The notes: generated by a model from the sequence alone, not told the origin. DNA of 64,000 nucleotides from Cheilinus undulatus (GCF_018320785.1 NC_054867.1:31437855-31501854); one strand, 5' to 3'. Positions 1 through 12,500 are shown, counted from the first letter of the stretch. Translations and numbers: made by a program.

Positions 1-1075
1 CCTCCTCTTAATAAAACACTTCTCTGTGTTCATATGAAACTCTTCAGAGACATGTGTCACACTTCACTGATAGAGACAGACAGTGTCACTGGACATTAAA
101 TGTTTTTGTCAGATATAAGTCTTTAATGGTAGTAAGTTTATACTAACAATAAAACGCTGTTTATTCTAAAATAAAAGAAAAACTGCAGCAGGTTTCATGA
201 ACATTTCTAATTCTCCTCAGACAGGTGCGTAAGGGTCTAAATATGTATACAATTAAACTGAATTTCTACTTCAGTGTCCCTATCCTTTTTTATATCTGTT
301 AATTATCTATAAACAGGACCGTCCCTGGCCAAAGTGAGGCCCCAAGCAGGCTCTGGTAAGAAGCCCTCAAACACTTAGCCCCCCCCGACATATTCACTTA
401 ACATTACTTATATGAGCGACAGCATGTTTTCTGACGCAGAAAGCTTCCGTGTTGTAGTGTTGCTGTCTTCACTTGTTTTAATGAAGAAATGTCCAGATTT
501 GACTAAGTGCTGCTGTGACTAAGAGCTAATTGCTGCATGAACAGTTGTAGTGTACATAAGATTTCACAAGTTACCTTTTCCCACTCAACAATCACATAAT
601 CATGCCAAAGCAGGACAGCAGAGGAGTAAAAAAAACATCTTTCCCAACATGACAAGCTTAAAGGGTTGTTTTTTGTCTTTGTCATACAGAAATGTGGCCC
701 AGTTCTAGTGAAACAGAGGCTAAAGCTATATCTGAGTATTTAGAGCAGTGGAGGAAGCGATTAGAGAGCTCCAACTCTGTATGGATGAGCCATACATAGA
801 TGATGTTAACTCTAGTCTAGTTAACACAGTGGAGGCAGCCATTAGTGACAGCAGTAATTCCAAGCAAACGCAACTCTGTAGTATGTGGCTCAAACAAAAG
901 CGTCACTCACTCAGTTACTTACCGACCGACAGACAGACAGACAGACAGATGGACAGACTCACGAACGAACGAACGAACGAACGACACAGACACAGACATA
1001 GACACAGACATTGCCATGTGTAGGGCTGACCTCAGCAGTCAGCCAAAAACAGGTTAGATCTGGCTCTACTTTAGC
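1..1075 (+). repeat. Helicase-derived dispersed repeat, copy 1 (starts before window)
   Basis: Bases 20-95 match, inverted, 33,963-34,045. Bases 430-500 and 815-1,070 match 5,410-5,480 and 5,630-5,785 and, inverted, 32,935-33,150. Shared landmarks are the phrases 'gtggaggcagccatta' and 'gggctgacctcagcagtcag'. The copy contains a compound (gaca)n/(acga)n microsatellite at about 928-1,012. A related copy at 39,640-39,960 encodes a RecQ-like helicase piece on the opposite strand, so this is probably a decayed fragment of a helicase-bearing mobile element. The family name is not known to me. Confidence 0.55.
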
Positions 1076-1975
1076 CTGTCCCCATGTGCAGAGGTAGCTT
1101 TCTTCCCAGTATCTTTTTGAGCTGATGCACTCCTCCTCCTCATTGGCCAGCTGGTGAGGGACAGGCCAACATTAGTATCAACTTGGCGTATGTCAGTAAG
1201 ACTCTGTATTCATTAGTGACCTGATCAGCATATTTTTTTGTCCAAGTTTGTTATTTCCTTTTGAAAAAAATTAATCAGTTCATGGCAGACAGTCTATCAA
1301 TTTTTTTTCTACAAAACCTGTTTTGTTTTGAATATATTTTCAGTTTATTTGAATAGTATAATTCATTTAATATTTTGGCATATCAAAACCCCAAAAATGT
1401 CAGGTGGCACAACTGCCCAATTAAATGAACAGATTATTTACTTTGTTAAATATGCCTTCAATTGTGAGTAACTCAGAATATTTTGGCATGATTTTATGGT
1501 TTATTTTTGCAAAAACAAATGTTATTAAAATTCATTATGTTGAAGTTTGTAAGCTCATCAAGAAACTTTTGTTATGGAATTGGAAAGTTCTTAAATATCA
1601 GGGTGGCACATCTATAATCATGGGTATTTTATTTTGAAATGAAGTGATAAAATCAGATTGTAGCATAATTTATCATCCATTTCACTCCAGCTGACACTCA
1701 TGACCAAATTACAATGGTTTGTAGATCCTTTTCAAGTGAAGATAAAATAGTTTATTTTCAAAGGTGGGCAGGTACACTTCACAGTTAGGTGGTACAACCA
1801 ATGTAAAATTGCTCAAGATTATTTTACCATTAAAATATATATACAATATATGTCCACTTTCTAACAAGAGCAAAAGTAACAATATATGTCAATATATTTT
1901 TGTACTGTGTGACTATATAAAATTAATAATATTAAAACCGTAAGAATATTTATTCTACTTCTAATTAAGAAAATG
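1076..1975. other. AT-rich non-coding stretch
   Basis: No coding signal is visible. The stretch is AT-rich and lies upstream of the SINE. It is presumably intron or flank of the plus-strand gene whose last exons begin at 3,138. Confidence 0.5.
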
Positions 1976-1990
1976 AGGCATCACTTATTT

Positions 1991-2175
1991 ATTTTTTTTT
2001 TTTTAAAGATTTATTTTTGGCCTTTTTTGCCTTTATTAGATAGGACAGTGGATAGAGTCGGAAACAGGGAGGAGAGCGGGGAGAGACATGCAGGAAATAG
2101 TGCCACGGGCCGGACTTGAACCCGGGTCGCCTGCGTATATGGCGTGCGCCTTAACCAGTCGACTACCGGCGCGCC
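1991..2175 (-). mobile_element. tRNA-derived SINE with 15-bp target duplication
   Basis: Read on the minus strand, the element starts with a tRNA-like head. It has an A-box-like TAGTCGACTGG and a B box GGTTCAAGTCC, and it ends in an A-rich tail (the T run at 1,991-2,004). The 15-bp sequence aggcatcacttattt stands on both sides, at 1,976-1,990 and 2,176-2,190, which is the signature of LINE-mediated insertion. The SINE depends on a partner LINE and has no coding capacity. The perfect target duplication suggests a fairly recent insertion. Confidence 0.88.
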
Positions 2176-2190
2176 AGGCATCACTTATTT

Positions 2191-3137
2191 TTGAAAGAAA
2201 ATGATTAATTACAGTTTTGCTTAGGTGAGCGGACACACTTCAGTGTGGGATGGTGCAACCAATGTAAAACAGCAAAATGTTATATTACCATAAAATCGCT
2301 GCTCAGGTCAAGACATAAGTGACAGTAAGGACAGCTCAAATAGAGTTAGTATTCCTTCACTCATAGGGGGAAGAGCTCAGCTAATGTTAGCAACATAAAC
2401 AGAAAGAATCCCCAGCAGAAGCTTCAACAATCAAAGCAATGGCTCACAGTCACCTGGGATAAGGAATTATCTCAGCAACACACCGCTAATCCTGTCCATA
2501 GGTAGCCTGCTGATGCTGATGTGTTTTCATAACGTGATATATTACTGATTAGCTTTCACTCAAGGTCTAAAAGCCAGAGTAAACATTTGGATTTGATTAC
2601 TCTTGGATATTAAAGCAATGACTGACCTGTATGCTACTGGTCTTTACTGCTGATTCTGTGGTAGTAGGGGCCATGAGTGTTAGTAGGTTAGCTGTGCAGG
2701 GGTTAACGGGGGGCACTTGAGGATAAATAAAATACTTAAAATATCTTACTAAACATAAAAAAAAAGATTACAAACATTAGCCTCAGGCAAATTCTGCAAC
2801 TCCCTTTATTCATTTATTCAAGATATTTTGCTTAACACCTTTGAATGGAGACAGATTCAGCCCTGAGGGTTTTATGCTAGGCTAAGTGCCTTATCTCATG
2901 CATGTTGTGATCTATTTTTTTCCTCTAAATAGGAGGCCTTCTCCCTAAATATTATTTTATACATAGTCTTAACTTTAGAAATAGTTGAAGCCCTAATTGG
3001 TTTCATATTTATGCGCTGGGTTGTATACATTTTTTTTTTTGTTTTTTGTTTTTTGTTTTTTTTTACATGTCCACCCACATGTGCTTGAAATGATAACTTT
3101 ATGTTAAATGTTTGCACTGTCTCCCTTCTCCCTGCAG
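2191..3137. other. Non-coding stretch before the HPQ-rich exon
   Basis: No coding potential is seen. A long T-rich tract with spaced G residues at about 3,030-3,064, followed by ccctgcag at 3,130-3,137, forms the polypyrimidine tract and acceptor of the next exon, so this is read as intron. Confidence 0.5.
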
Positions 3138-6100
3138 ACTCAGAGCAGAATGAAGCTAATTGCAGACAACTATGAAGACGAGCAATATCACCCACACGGT
3201 CCTCACCACCCCCAGCCCCAGCCCCCTCATGCCCAGCCTCAGCCCCAGCCCCAGTATCCCCATCCCGCCCATGCTCCCCACGCCCAACAGACTCCATACC
3301 CACACGGCATGCATCCACAACACCCGCAGCACCCGCAAGCCCCCCAACAGCACCCACACCCACAGCAGCCACAACCCCAGTACCCTCACCCTGCTCACCC
3401 GCAGCACCCCCAGCAGCACCCTCAGCATGCTCAGCCGCCTCCCCAACATCAACAGCACCCACGGCCTCCCCAGCCCCAACACCCACACCAACAGCACCCA
3501 CAGCATCCTCCGCAGCACCCACATGGACATCCTCCTCCACAGCACCCTCATCCACAGCACCCACATGGCCCTCCTCAACAAGGACCCCATCCCCAGCATC
3601 CACATCCCCAGCACCCTCAGCACCCTCAGCACCCTCAGCACCCACAGCACCCACATCACGCCCAGCATCCACGTCACCCGTCGCCCCATCATCGTGGAGG
3701 GCCAGCACGAGGACCCCCGCATGCTGGTCACCGCCCAAACCAGGACCAGGTGAGACGTTTTCCATGTCATCATATATAATTGTTCTGCTACCCCCAATTC
3801 ACCAGGGACTTCGATATCACTGACACATTTTAAGTCTTTTGTAGGTAGGGCACCTAAGCAAACTTTCTCAATAAAATAAAGCCATAAGCAACAGGGTGCT
3901 TATGGGAGCTTCCTGTCTGGGGATGTACAGTATGTTAAAAAGCATCCAATCTGCTCAGAAGAGCACTGTGGCATCTCCAATTTCAGCTCATAGATATTAA
4001 ACATGTTCAGTGTTTAGAATCTGATATCCTGTTGTGTGTGGGACACACAAAGGAAAGCCAGGCACGTCCTAGAATTGTAACATGAAGCGATAAAATAACC
4101 AGAGAGGGAAGCACAACAGCAGCAAATGAATTTTACTCTCCTCCATCTCACAAAACATATGCAGTTTATTTTCTTTTTTATTGTTAATTTTCAGTTAAAA
4201 AATGTCCAACCCCATTACTGCTGGCAGGTTGCCATTCTCTAAATTTATGAGGTTGCAAGATTTCTACTCTGAGCAAAGATGGGCAAATCAGGTGTCCAAG
4301 ATGGCCACACTGACATAACTCTTACTACTAAAGAGCTAAATTAATATAAAAAAAGGAAATTCTTTATTTAAAAAAGAGTATTAAGACCACTTTAAGAACA
4401 ACAACAAAAAAAAAGATTCAATCATTTTCAAGAATAAAAGACTTTTTTTAAATTAAGTCATAATTTTACATGAAACTAATGTCCAAATTTAAAAACTGCA
4501 TTTTTTAAAGTTTATATTGTCATAAATTTCTGACATTTTAAAATTGTAAATTTTAAACAGTAACTGGATCAGTCGTCTCCCAAATGCTGTCAGTTTGTTG
4601 TTTTCTTCTAAATAGCCCCAAATTAGAGCAATGCCTCTTCTTCCAACTGTAGATGCTAATGATAATGTGATGAATTCAGATTCACATTCTGATTTTCTCT
4701 ATTGCTCAGTCCCAGTAAAAAGTGTAACTTAGGCCTTTACCTGCAGTTCTTTTACAAGGCATTTCCACCTGGTATGATGAATGTTGAACAAATGATGCAC
4801 AATAAGAAAACTAAACTGTCTGTTCTTAAAAATTCAAGTTTCTGTCCTCCTAAATTTATGACTTTATATGTTAAAAAATGTTGAGTCCCCCCCCCCATAA
4901 ATCCCATCTTTTTCAGCTTGAAATTTGTAAGTTTCCTGTGTTTATGACTTGAAACTCAGATTTTTTATAAACCTATAATCTAAAAAATATATAATTTTTC
5001 ACCAAAATGAAGGCATCATTTTTATTTTATGTATTTATTTATGCATTTATATTTTTAAAGTGGCCCTAATATACCATCAAATTATTCAGACAATATTACA
5101 ATACTGTAAATTAAATTTAATGAAACAAGACTAGGTTAAAACTTGGTATATGGCTGACTGAAACTATCTGGGATGTGTGTTGCAATGCCTGACTGAAATG
5201 TGTGTTCTGGCAGTGATTTTTTCATTTTAACTATTTTTTAGTTATTATTATTATTTGCCTAATTTATTTTAACTGGTTACATAAATTTATATAGTTTTAT
5301 TTTTTCTTCTTTCCCTCTGTCTGAGTGGAGACGAAGCCCTGGGCAACGTCAATTCTCCCAACTCCCACCATCAGAAAGTCATGCCGAAACAGACCAGGAG
5401 TAGAGCGAAAAACATCTTTTCTGTCACAGAAAGCTTTCAGTGTTAGTCTCTGCACTTGTTTAAATAAATACACATTGTCCAGTTCAGACACAACCGCTGC
5501 TGCGGCTACGTCCAAGTTAATGGCTCCACTAGCAGGTCTTGTATACAACTACACACAGCAACTAACCCTTTCCCCGTAACTATCACATACATAGATACAA
5601 TGCTAAAGCTATAGCTGAGGTATATTTAGCAGTGGAGGCAGCCATTACCAATGACTTTCAGTACAAGCAAACCGAACTCTGTATGGTATGACTCTGAAAA
5701 TAGGATCACTCACTCAGGCACTCAGTCAGTCACAGACAGAGCTATCTGTAGGGCTGACCTCAGCAGTCAGCCAAAAATGTATACAGCTTTTATTAGGTTT
5801 TATATTTATTATATTACATTTAATCACAAATACATATAATAATGCTTAATTTAACAAGCGGAACACAGAATAAATGCCAATTTATCCATTTCTTTTAACT
5901 CCAATCAACACATTATTTACTGGTATTGAAAGTAAATTTTGACTTTATATATACATTTTTAATACATTTGGAAATACATACAAAAGTTTTACAAAACAAT
6001 AATGGAAATTTAATTTACCTATTTTTTGCAAAGAACTTAAAATTTCCTAGAAATGAAAGATTATTAAACAAATTTCTGTTATTCTACATGTTATAATGTG

Positions 6101-6436
6101 TTTGGTCTCTGTATGGTGTTGTACTGGAACATCAGCTTCTTTTACTTTACAGCAGATTTTGTTATATTTCTTTTTTTTCCAATACTGATTTAGTGATATA
6201 GTGATATAGCAGCACCTCTGTTAAACTTACTCTAATTTTTCACCATTTAGAGTCTTTTCCTTTTTTAACATCTGTTAAGATTGTACTGTAGGGAACTAAA
6301 GCAATGACTTCATATATATATATACATTCTTTGCTGTTTAAAAAATGTCTTGTTTTTAAAATCTGTACCTGACTTTGTAATTACTTTTTTCTTTTCCTGC
6401 ACATCTCAGGATGACGACGAGGGCATCTGGGCATAA
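3138..6436 (+). CDS. 3' end of an unrecognised gene with a His/Pro/Gln-rich C-terminus
   Basis: Two coding exons are seen, 3138..3749 and 6410..6436, both phase 0. The first has acceptor ccctgcag and donor gtgagac. It encodes 204 residues beginning TQSRMKLIADNYEDEQYH, and the rest is almost entirely His, Pro and Gln in loose HPQ/QHP repeats. The second, after acceptor acatctcag, encodes DDDEGIWA and a stop. No domain, membrane segment or catalytic motif is visible, so the tail is probably disordered. The upstream exons lie outside the window and I do not recognise the protein. The gene is convergent with the creld1-like gene, as PRRT3 is with CRELD1 in mammals, but nothing in the sequence supports calling it PRRT3. 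An alternative last exon may start at 6,584. Confidence 0.6.
3750..5109. other. AT-rich intron of the HPQ-rich gene
   Basis: The stretch lies between the two coding exons. It is AT-rich, with no repeat or exon that I can support. Confidence 0.5.
5110..5795 (+). repeat. Helicase-derived dispersed repeat, copy 2
   Basis: The left part (about 5,126-5,225) matches, inverted, 34,130-34,200, with the shared phrase 'actatctgggatg'. The right part (about 5,330-5,785) matches 430-1,070. Read on the minus strand, about 5,420-5,500 carries a degenerate version of the helicase segment seen at 39,640-39,960, with FKQVQRLTLKAF against [12 protein letters not shown]. No intact frame remains. The copy lies in the intron of the HPQ-rich gene. 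Confidence 0.6.
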
Positions 6437-7800
6437 TCCCAGCTGTGACAACCAAAGCTCTAATGTTGTTTTGAGGGGTGAGATTCATTCAAGACTTTTA
6501 CACTGATATGATTTGCCGTTTTTCTCTCTGCCTGCAGTGTATGGCACATTTATCTAAAGATGTGTTTTATTCCTGTTATCCAGATGATTCAGTCACTACT
6601 GGAGGAGCACAGCCATGCCATGATGTTGAAACACCACCTGACCAGACATTTCTTACCTCCACCCAATCAACACTCAGCAATGGGACCTTTTTTTTTTATT
6701 TTCTGGGGGAGGGAGGGGGCACTCAGGTGTGCAGGTCATGCACGGAGACTGACAGCTGAGCAGGTAATTTCACACATAAGGTTACATATAATATTTACAA
6801 CCAAATGCTTTTTTGCAAATGATTTTTCTAAGTTGCTTCATATGCATCTCTGAAATTTGCAGAAAAATCTTGATCTTCTTCACCTGAAATTTCCAACATA
6901 TTTAGTCATTTATGTCACTCACAGCTCAACATATTTCCTGTCAAGGGGGTGAGATAGGTGAGGTTCTCAGCAGGCATGACAAGAGTTCAAAGGACACAGC
7001 AGTCATAGCGTTTACAGGATAGTCAAGATGGCAAGCAAAGCAAGTCCAATATTATAACAAAGTTTTTGCCTTTATGTCAATACAACAATGTGAAGCATTT
7101 TAGTACTGAAATGTGTGTATTAAATTAAGATAATTACAGCTCCTATGTTACATATATTTTTAGTTGAGTTCTTACATTACCTTAAATATTTCCAACAGTT
7201 TTCAAAACCACAGACTTTTTGAAATCCTTATAATTATAACAGGATGTGTCTTTTTATCATTGCTGTCATAATGGAGCAGCCATGACAAACACAATTTGTT
7301 TGTCACTGCCATGAAAACGCTGGATGTTACGTGAAAAACTGCTGCATAACAAAGTAGAAGCTGCTTCTTAAAGCTGCCTTTCTGTTGTATCTCATTCATG
7401 TTTTGTGCTGCTTCCTTGTGATGAACCTCAATTATTTTCTGCCGTTGGTTGCAAGTTCAATTGCACAAAATCCACTCACAATGCAGAGACAACCACGTCA
7501 AACTCAAGATATAGAAACACAATAACAATAAAAGTGACTTTTACCAGCTACATTTACACAAGCTTACACACAAAAATTTCTTGGCCCCTCATAGGCTAAA
7601 TGAAAGAGTCTTCCTCAGATTTGATTTGATAATATCAACAATGTTGGGGCTAGCCTTCTGGCTAAGATTTGCCATGGCCAGGCTCAGATCAGCAGAGAAA
7701 AAGTTTAACAAGATTATGTTTGGGGTCATGTGCACCTCCTTTTCTTCTCCTTTATTTTCTAGTATCCCAACTTTTTTCTGTCCCTGACACAGCGATAAAT
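6437..7800 (+). other. Candidate 3' UTR or flank of the HPQ-rich gene
   Basis: The stretch follows the TAA at 6,434-6,436. A possible alternative exon lies at 6,584 onward. I see no other coding signal and no recognisable repeat. If the first good polyadenylation signal is the one at 13,522, the 3' UTR would be about 7 kb, so part of this may be separate intergenic DNA. Confidence 0.35.
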
Positions 7801-8328
7801 ACCCTGTTTCCACCAAATTGGGTTTAGGGCTGGTTGGGAGCCAGTGCTTAGCCAAGCACCAGTTCTTTAGTTAGTTCTATTCATTTAGTTCTTTTCATTG
7901 CCAAAGAGCTGGCCCTTGCCAGAAAAACTGGGTCCAGCATTGAACCAACTCTTTGCTGGCCAATAATCAATCAGGTTATGTGCATTTCTCTTCAGACATG
8001 ACCACCATTCAGCACAGTTATGATGAGCAACAAAAATCCATTGAACAGGTGTGCTTGGTGAGTTTAAGGAGAGTTGAAACGGCAACACTTGTAGAGCAAG
8101 AGGATCTGCTATTTGTGTTGTTGTTGTTCTGGAGCTTGGCACTAGTGTTGCTGGGAAAACGTAGATGCATGGTGATGTTATATAATATATTGACATAGCT
8201 GTTGGGGCAAGTTCCTTCCTGTGGAAAAGCAAGCAGCTCTTTGTCGGTTCTTTAATCTAACCAACTCTGGTCCGGCTCCAGCTCCAGCCAAGCACCAGCA
8301 CTGGAACTGATTTGGTGGAAAAAGGGGT
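7801..8328. mobile_element. MITE-like element with terminal inverted repeats
   Basis: The left end accctgtttccaccaaattg pairs with the inverted right end gatttggtggaaaaaggggt. Internal copies of 'agccaagcacca' near both ends extend the symmetry. The 528-bp unit has no coding capacity and sits at TA-containing borders. It looks like a non-autonomous DNA transposon. The superfamily is not decided. Confidence 0.6.
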
Positions 8329-8429
8329 AACAGAGTCCAACAGTTATGTTCCATGTGCCAACCCCTGGAGTTAAGGTTCTCATAAAAAATGTCATGCCAT
8401 TTAAAGAAGAGGTAGTTGAGTATTAGCAG

Positions 8430-9540
8430 TGCAAAGTATTTAGACCATTTTCACTTTCATCAGTTTTGTAATTGTTATTGTTTGTTATTTACCGTTTAAA
8501 TTCATTTTTCCTCTTATTAATCTACAGTTAGTGCCCTATAATGACAAAGTGAAAAAAAAAACAATTTTAGAAATGTTGCAAGTTTATGATAAACAAGAAA
8601 ATGAAATATCATATTGACATAAGTATTCAAAGCCTTCACAACAACATTGATGTTGCCTGTTGCCTGTTTTCTGGTCAAATTGAGCAATCAGGGTAGAAGA
8701 GCCTTAGTAAGAGAGGTGACCAAGAACCCGATGGTTACTCTGACTGAGCTCCAGAGATTCTGTGTGGACATGGGACAGAGTCCCAGAAGGACAACCAGCA
8801 CTGCAGTCCTCTGTCAATCTATAGATTCTGAGATTGGCTATACGGAAGCCTCTCTTTAGTGTAAAACATATTAAAAAGCCCTTGGACTGATAAAGAAGAT
8901 TCTCTGGTCTTGTGACACTGAGATTGAATTGTTTGGCCTCAGTTTTAAATGTTACATGTGGAGAAAACCAGGCACCGCTCATCACCTTCCCAATACCATC
9001 CAAACAGTGGAGCATGGTGGTGGCAGCATCATGCTGTGGGGGTGTTTTTCAGCAGCAAGGACTTGGAGGCTGGTCAGGGTTGAGAGAAAGCTGAAAAGAG
9101 CAAATTACAGAAATCCTGAACTGAATCCTGTTCAGCAGTGCTCAGGACCTCAGACCAGGCCAAAGGTTCACCTTTCAACATGACAGTGACTCTGAGCACA
9201 AAGCCAGGACAACAAACAAGTGGCTTAGGGACAAATCGGTGAATGTCCTAGAGTGTCCCAGCCAGAGCCCTGACTTGAACCATATCAAAGATCTCTGAAA
9301 AAAAAATGGCTGTCAACAGATGGTCCCCATCCAACCTGACGGAGCTTGAGAGGAAAGAAGAATGGCAGAAAATCCCCCCTAGTCCAGGTGTGCAAAGCTT
9401 GTTGTGTCATATTCAAAAAGACTAAAGGCTGTAGTTGCTGCCAAAGGTGCTTCAACAAAGTACTGAGTAAAGGGTCTAAATATTTATGACAATGGGAAAT
9501 TTCAGTTTTTCTTTTTAATAAACTTGCTGCAATTTTCATC
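8430..9540 (+). mobile_element. Degenerate Tc1-like transposon
   Basis: Terminal repeats face each other at about 8,568-8,640 and 9,470-9,540; for example 'atgttgcaagtttatgataaa' is mirrored by 'aataaacttgctgcaat'. Between them lie Tc1 transposase pieces in shifted frames: RALVREVTKNPMVTLTELQ near 8,700-8,760, [16 protein letters not shown] near 9,010-9,060, and a remnant of the SQSPDLN motif near 9,260-9,285. Frameshifts and stops make it inactive. Confidence 0.85.
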
Positions 9541-12500
9541 CCTTGAATTTAAAATGGTTAATGTTTTTTCTTACCTTCATGTGGCTGGGTTCCAGAAAGC
9601 TTTCACCTCTATCTTCCCTTATGGGCTGGCTTATGTACACTCTCTGTCTCATTCCAAAGTTAAGGTAGAAATCTTACCTGGGGCCCAGCAGAAAAACTTT
9701 TGGTAAATTTAGGGTCAAAAGTTTGTGCACACACATGCAGCTCAGCATGAACAATTTTTAGGCAATTTCCAGTTTTATTTATGTGTAAAAACACCATATA
9801 TTATTATAAACACATTTCTGAACTGCCTCTTATACTCTCTTCTTCTTCATTTTCTGCTCAAGGTGACCCTGGATCTCTTTGTTTGCACAGGAGCTGATGT
9901 CATCATCTTCTTGGCTACTGATCACAGATGGAGTGAAACTGGAGTAAAAAGATCCAAAGTTGCTGCTAACAGAGAAACGGATGCTCTCTTTGTCAGACTC
10001 CTGCTTCGACGAGCGATGTCGTCAATGCCCCAGAGGTCACCTCACCTGTCCGTCACCTGTGGGACACTGTGCCTCCTCAGGCCAACGACGCCTTCTTCAT
10101 CCTCCCAGCAGAGAGCTCCTGATTGTCTGTGCTCAGTATTTTGTTCTTCATCCTTCTTCCACTGACTGATTCAAGATCATGGTTGTGTTGGTGTCTGCTT
10201 CACCTGCCGGACTGACTCCTCTCGCTCTGGTTGGCTCCCAGCTGACTCTGTCTCAATCCTCACTGCCCTGCTGACCCCTCTATCTGGCTGTCATGACCCT
10301 CAGTGTGCACAGTCTCTTCTGTTGTTTTAGTCATCTGATTGTGTCCATGAGATATTTGAGCCTTTGTGGCACACGGTGACCTATTTTATAACCTTTATAC
10401 CTGCTCCTACCACATCCTATTTCTAGTGCAGATCATGTCTAGCATCTTTAGAAGTGATGTAATGTCCCTTCACTTGCTTTTGCCACGATAGCATGTTCCA
10501 CACAGCATTTCTTTGAGTGATTTTTGTTGTCATTCCTTGTTGGCAAAAAGAAAGAGCTCAGAGTTTACAGTAAGTCCGCCTTTAGCCCAGTCTGCAGCAA
10601 CAGGGTTTCCTTGGCTGCATGAGCAGGGCCCTTTACTTCTTCTCGGGCGTGTTTTGGCCTTAAGGCTGCGGCTGCCATTGGTGTTTCTTCATGTTACCTC
10701 ATTTGAATCAGAAGTAGTCAAAAAAAAAAAATCAATCTATGCAGGTGTTAACATGGAGTGAATGCGTTTGTTTTTTGGTTCTTCATTCTTTTCACAAATT
10801 TTTCAATCAAAGTGTAATTACACCGACCAATCAGAGCGGCCAAGAGAGCGGTCACAAAATATTCACTGGTCAGATTATTTTGAGGTTCTGAGACTATGCA
10901 CCTATGCACCTCCTCTGTGTTACAGGAATTTTTACTAATGGTGCTTCTGCTGGTGCTTAAACTGAATGGTGTCAGAAGACCTGGTTGAGAGCATCCTTTT
11001 GTCCTTTTACAGGAGAATAAAAAAAAAGCTTCATAAAAGACAGCTTTGTAAATATGATTCGACTTTGGGGGACTACTGCTATCATCAAACTGTTTCAGAC
11101 TAAAGGAAGCGATATTGAATAGCTGTTTTCCTGCAGGTCTATTTGTACCATTGACAGCCCAGTTTCTGACCTGCTCCCCTTTTCCTGTAATCCTTCTCTT
11201 CCAGCAGTAGACTGTGTGACCTCCCCGAGCATAGTGACTTGTTTTCTCCTTCTCAACAAGGTGGCCTGTGCCTCGTTTAAAAAAATAATAACTGTACACA
11301 TATATGATAGATATGCATATATTATACATATAGAGAGAAATCTATACAGTGTGTCTATACGTGGTCAGAAAATCGTTTCAAACTGACAAAGATAAATATA
11401 TATCTACGTTTTTTCTTCATAGTTATTTTTCTAACTGGCTGGAGGTCAGAGAGTTGTCTTATTTAGCGCGTTGAGTGGTGTGATTTTTCTCTGATTTGTA
11501 CTTTTGTGAGAAAGCCCCTCAGCAGCAAGTAACATTCCCTGTCTGAAACAACAGGACAGCCCAGAAAAGAAAGAGCTTTAGATCAGTTTAAAAGAGAAGT
11601 ATATCCAAATCTATATAGAAAGATAGAAAAGCTGACATTATTACATTCCTTTTTAAAAAACATTCAGTTGAAGACCATTTGCTTGTGGTGACAAAGAAAA
11701 TATAGTCTTGAGTTTTTGCAGCTCGCATAAGTAGCAATGAGATTATGTCTGCAGCACTCAGCAGCGGACAGAAAAACTTGCACTTGTGAGTGAGGACTAT
11801 CACTATGAACATCCGAGTGGAGGGTTGAGTGACTCTGTCGGGATGCATTTCTTTCATAGTCGTCGTCGTCGTCTTGTGAAGTGGTGACAAAATGTGACTG
11901 TGACAGCTGATTAAGTAGAAAAAAACCAACACACAATGTTGCAGTGTTGTGAACAATTGAATTAGACTGTTACACTTCCTCTCCCTCCCCTTATGGTGCC
12001 TGTGTGTGTCTCCTGTATATGGCCAAGTGTTGATTGTTATATTTACAGTAAGTGTGTCTCCCATTTCCACAACCCTGAGATGATCCATGCATCATGATTT
12101 GTGTGTCTGCTCCACCCAGCTCCTGTCACTGACCAAGAATCGACATATTGTGTGGTGTTTGTGTTTACAAAAGTAACCAGAAAGATCCGGGTGAGATTTT
12201 TTTTCTTAAAATAAAAAAAGGGGAAGACAATGCAAACAGACAGAGGAGCAAAAAATCCTCTCACTTCACCATCGGGGGGGGGGGGGGGGGGGAGTACAAA
12301 TCCTCCATTTTCAGGTCCTTATCTACTGAATACTTGAAGTAGGGGGTTCTCCTACCAAGAGACACCATTTATGATTTACATGGTAGAAAACATGAAACAT
12401 TTCAATCGTGCCCATGCATGCTGATTTTTACATAATGTGCCAACTGAGAGTGGTGATGTAAGGATAATCTCCTGTTCTCTATGCAGAGCGATTTCTCAAC

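Noticed and set aside
949-1015. Repeats of gaca/acga considered as a CRISPR-like array
   Set aside because: It is a simple microsatellite without spacers, in a vertebrate genome.
3160-3753. Plus-strand frame of 197 codons rich in Ser, Thr, Pro
   Set aside because: Shadow of the same exon. The chosen frame is supported by phase continuity to a short terminal exon and by the non-repetitive start TQSRMKLIADNYEDEQ.
2896-3765. Long minus-strand frame of 289 codons rich in Gly, Ala, Val
   Set aside because: It is the antisense of the HPQ-rich exon. The CAN/CCN codon bias keeps other frames open. It lacks splice sites and homology.
10748-11329. Minus-strand frame of 193 codons
   Set aside because: No recognisable motif or splice support. 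Length is possible by chance in a 64-kb window.
11588-12088. Minus-strand frame of 166 codons
   Set aside because: No domain, no splice context, compositionally odd, and overlaps low-complexity sequence. Treated as chance.
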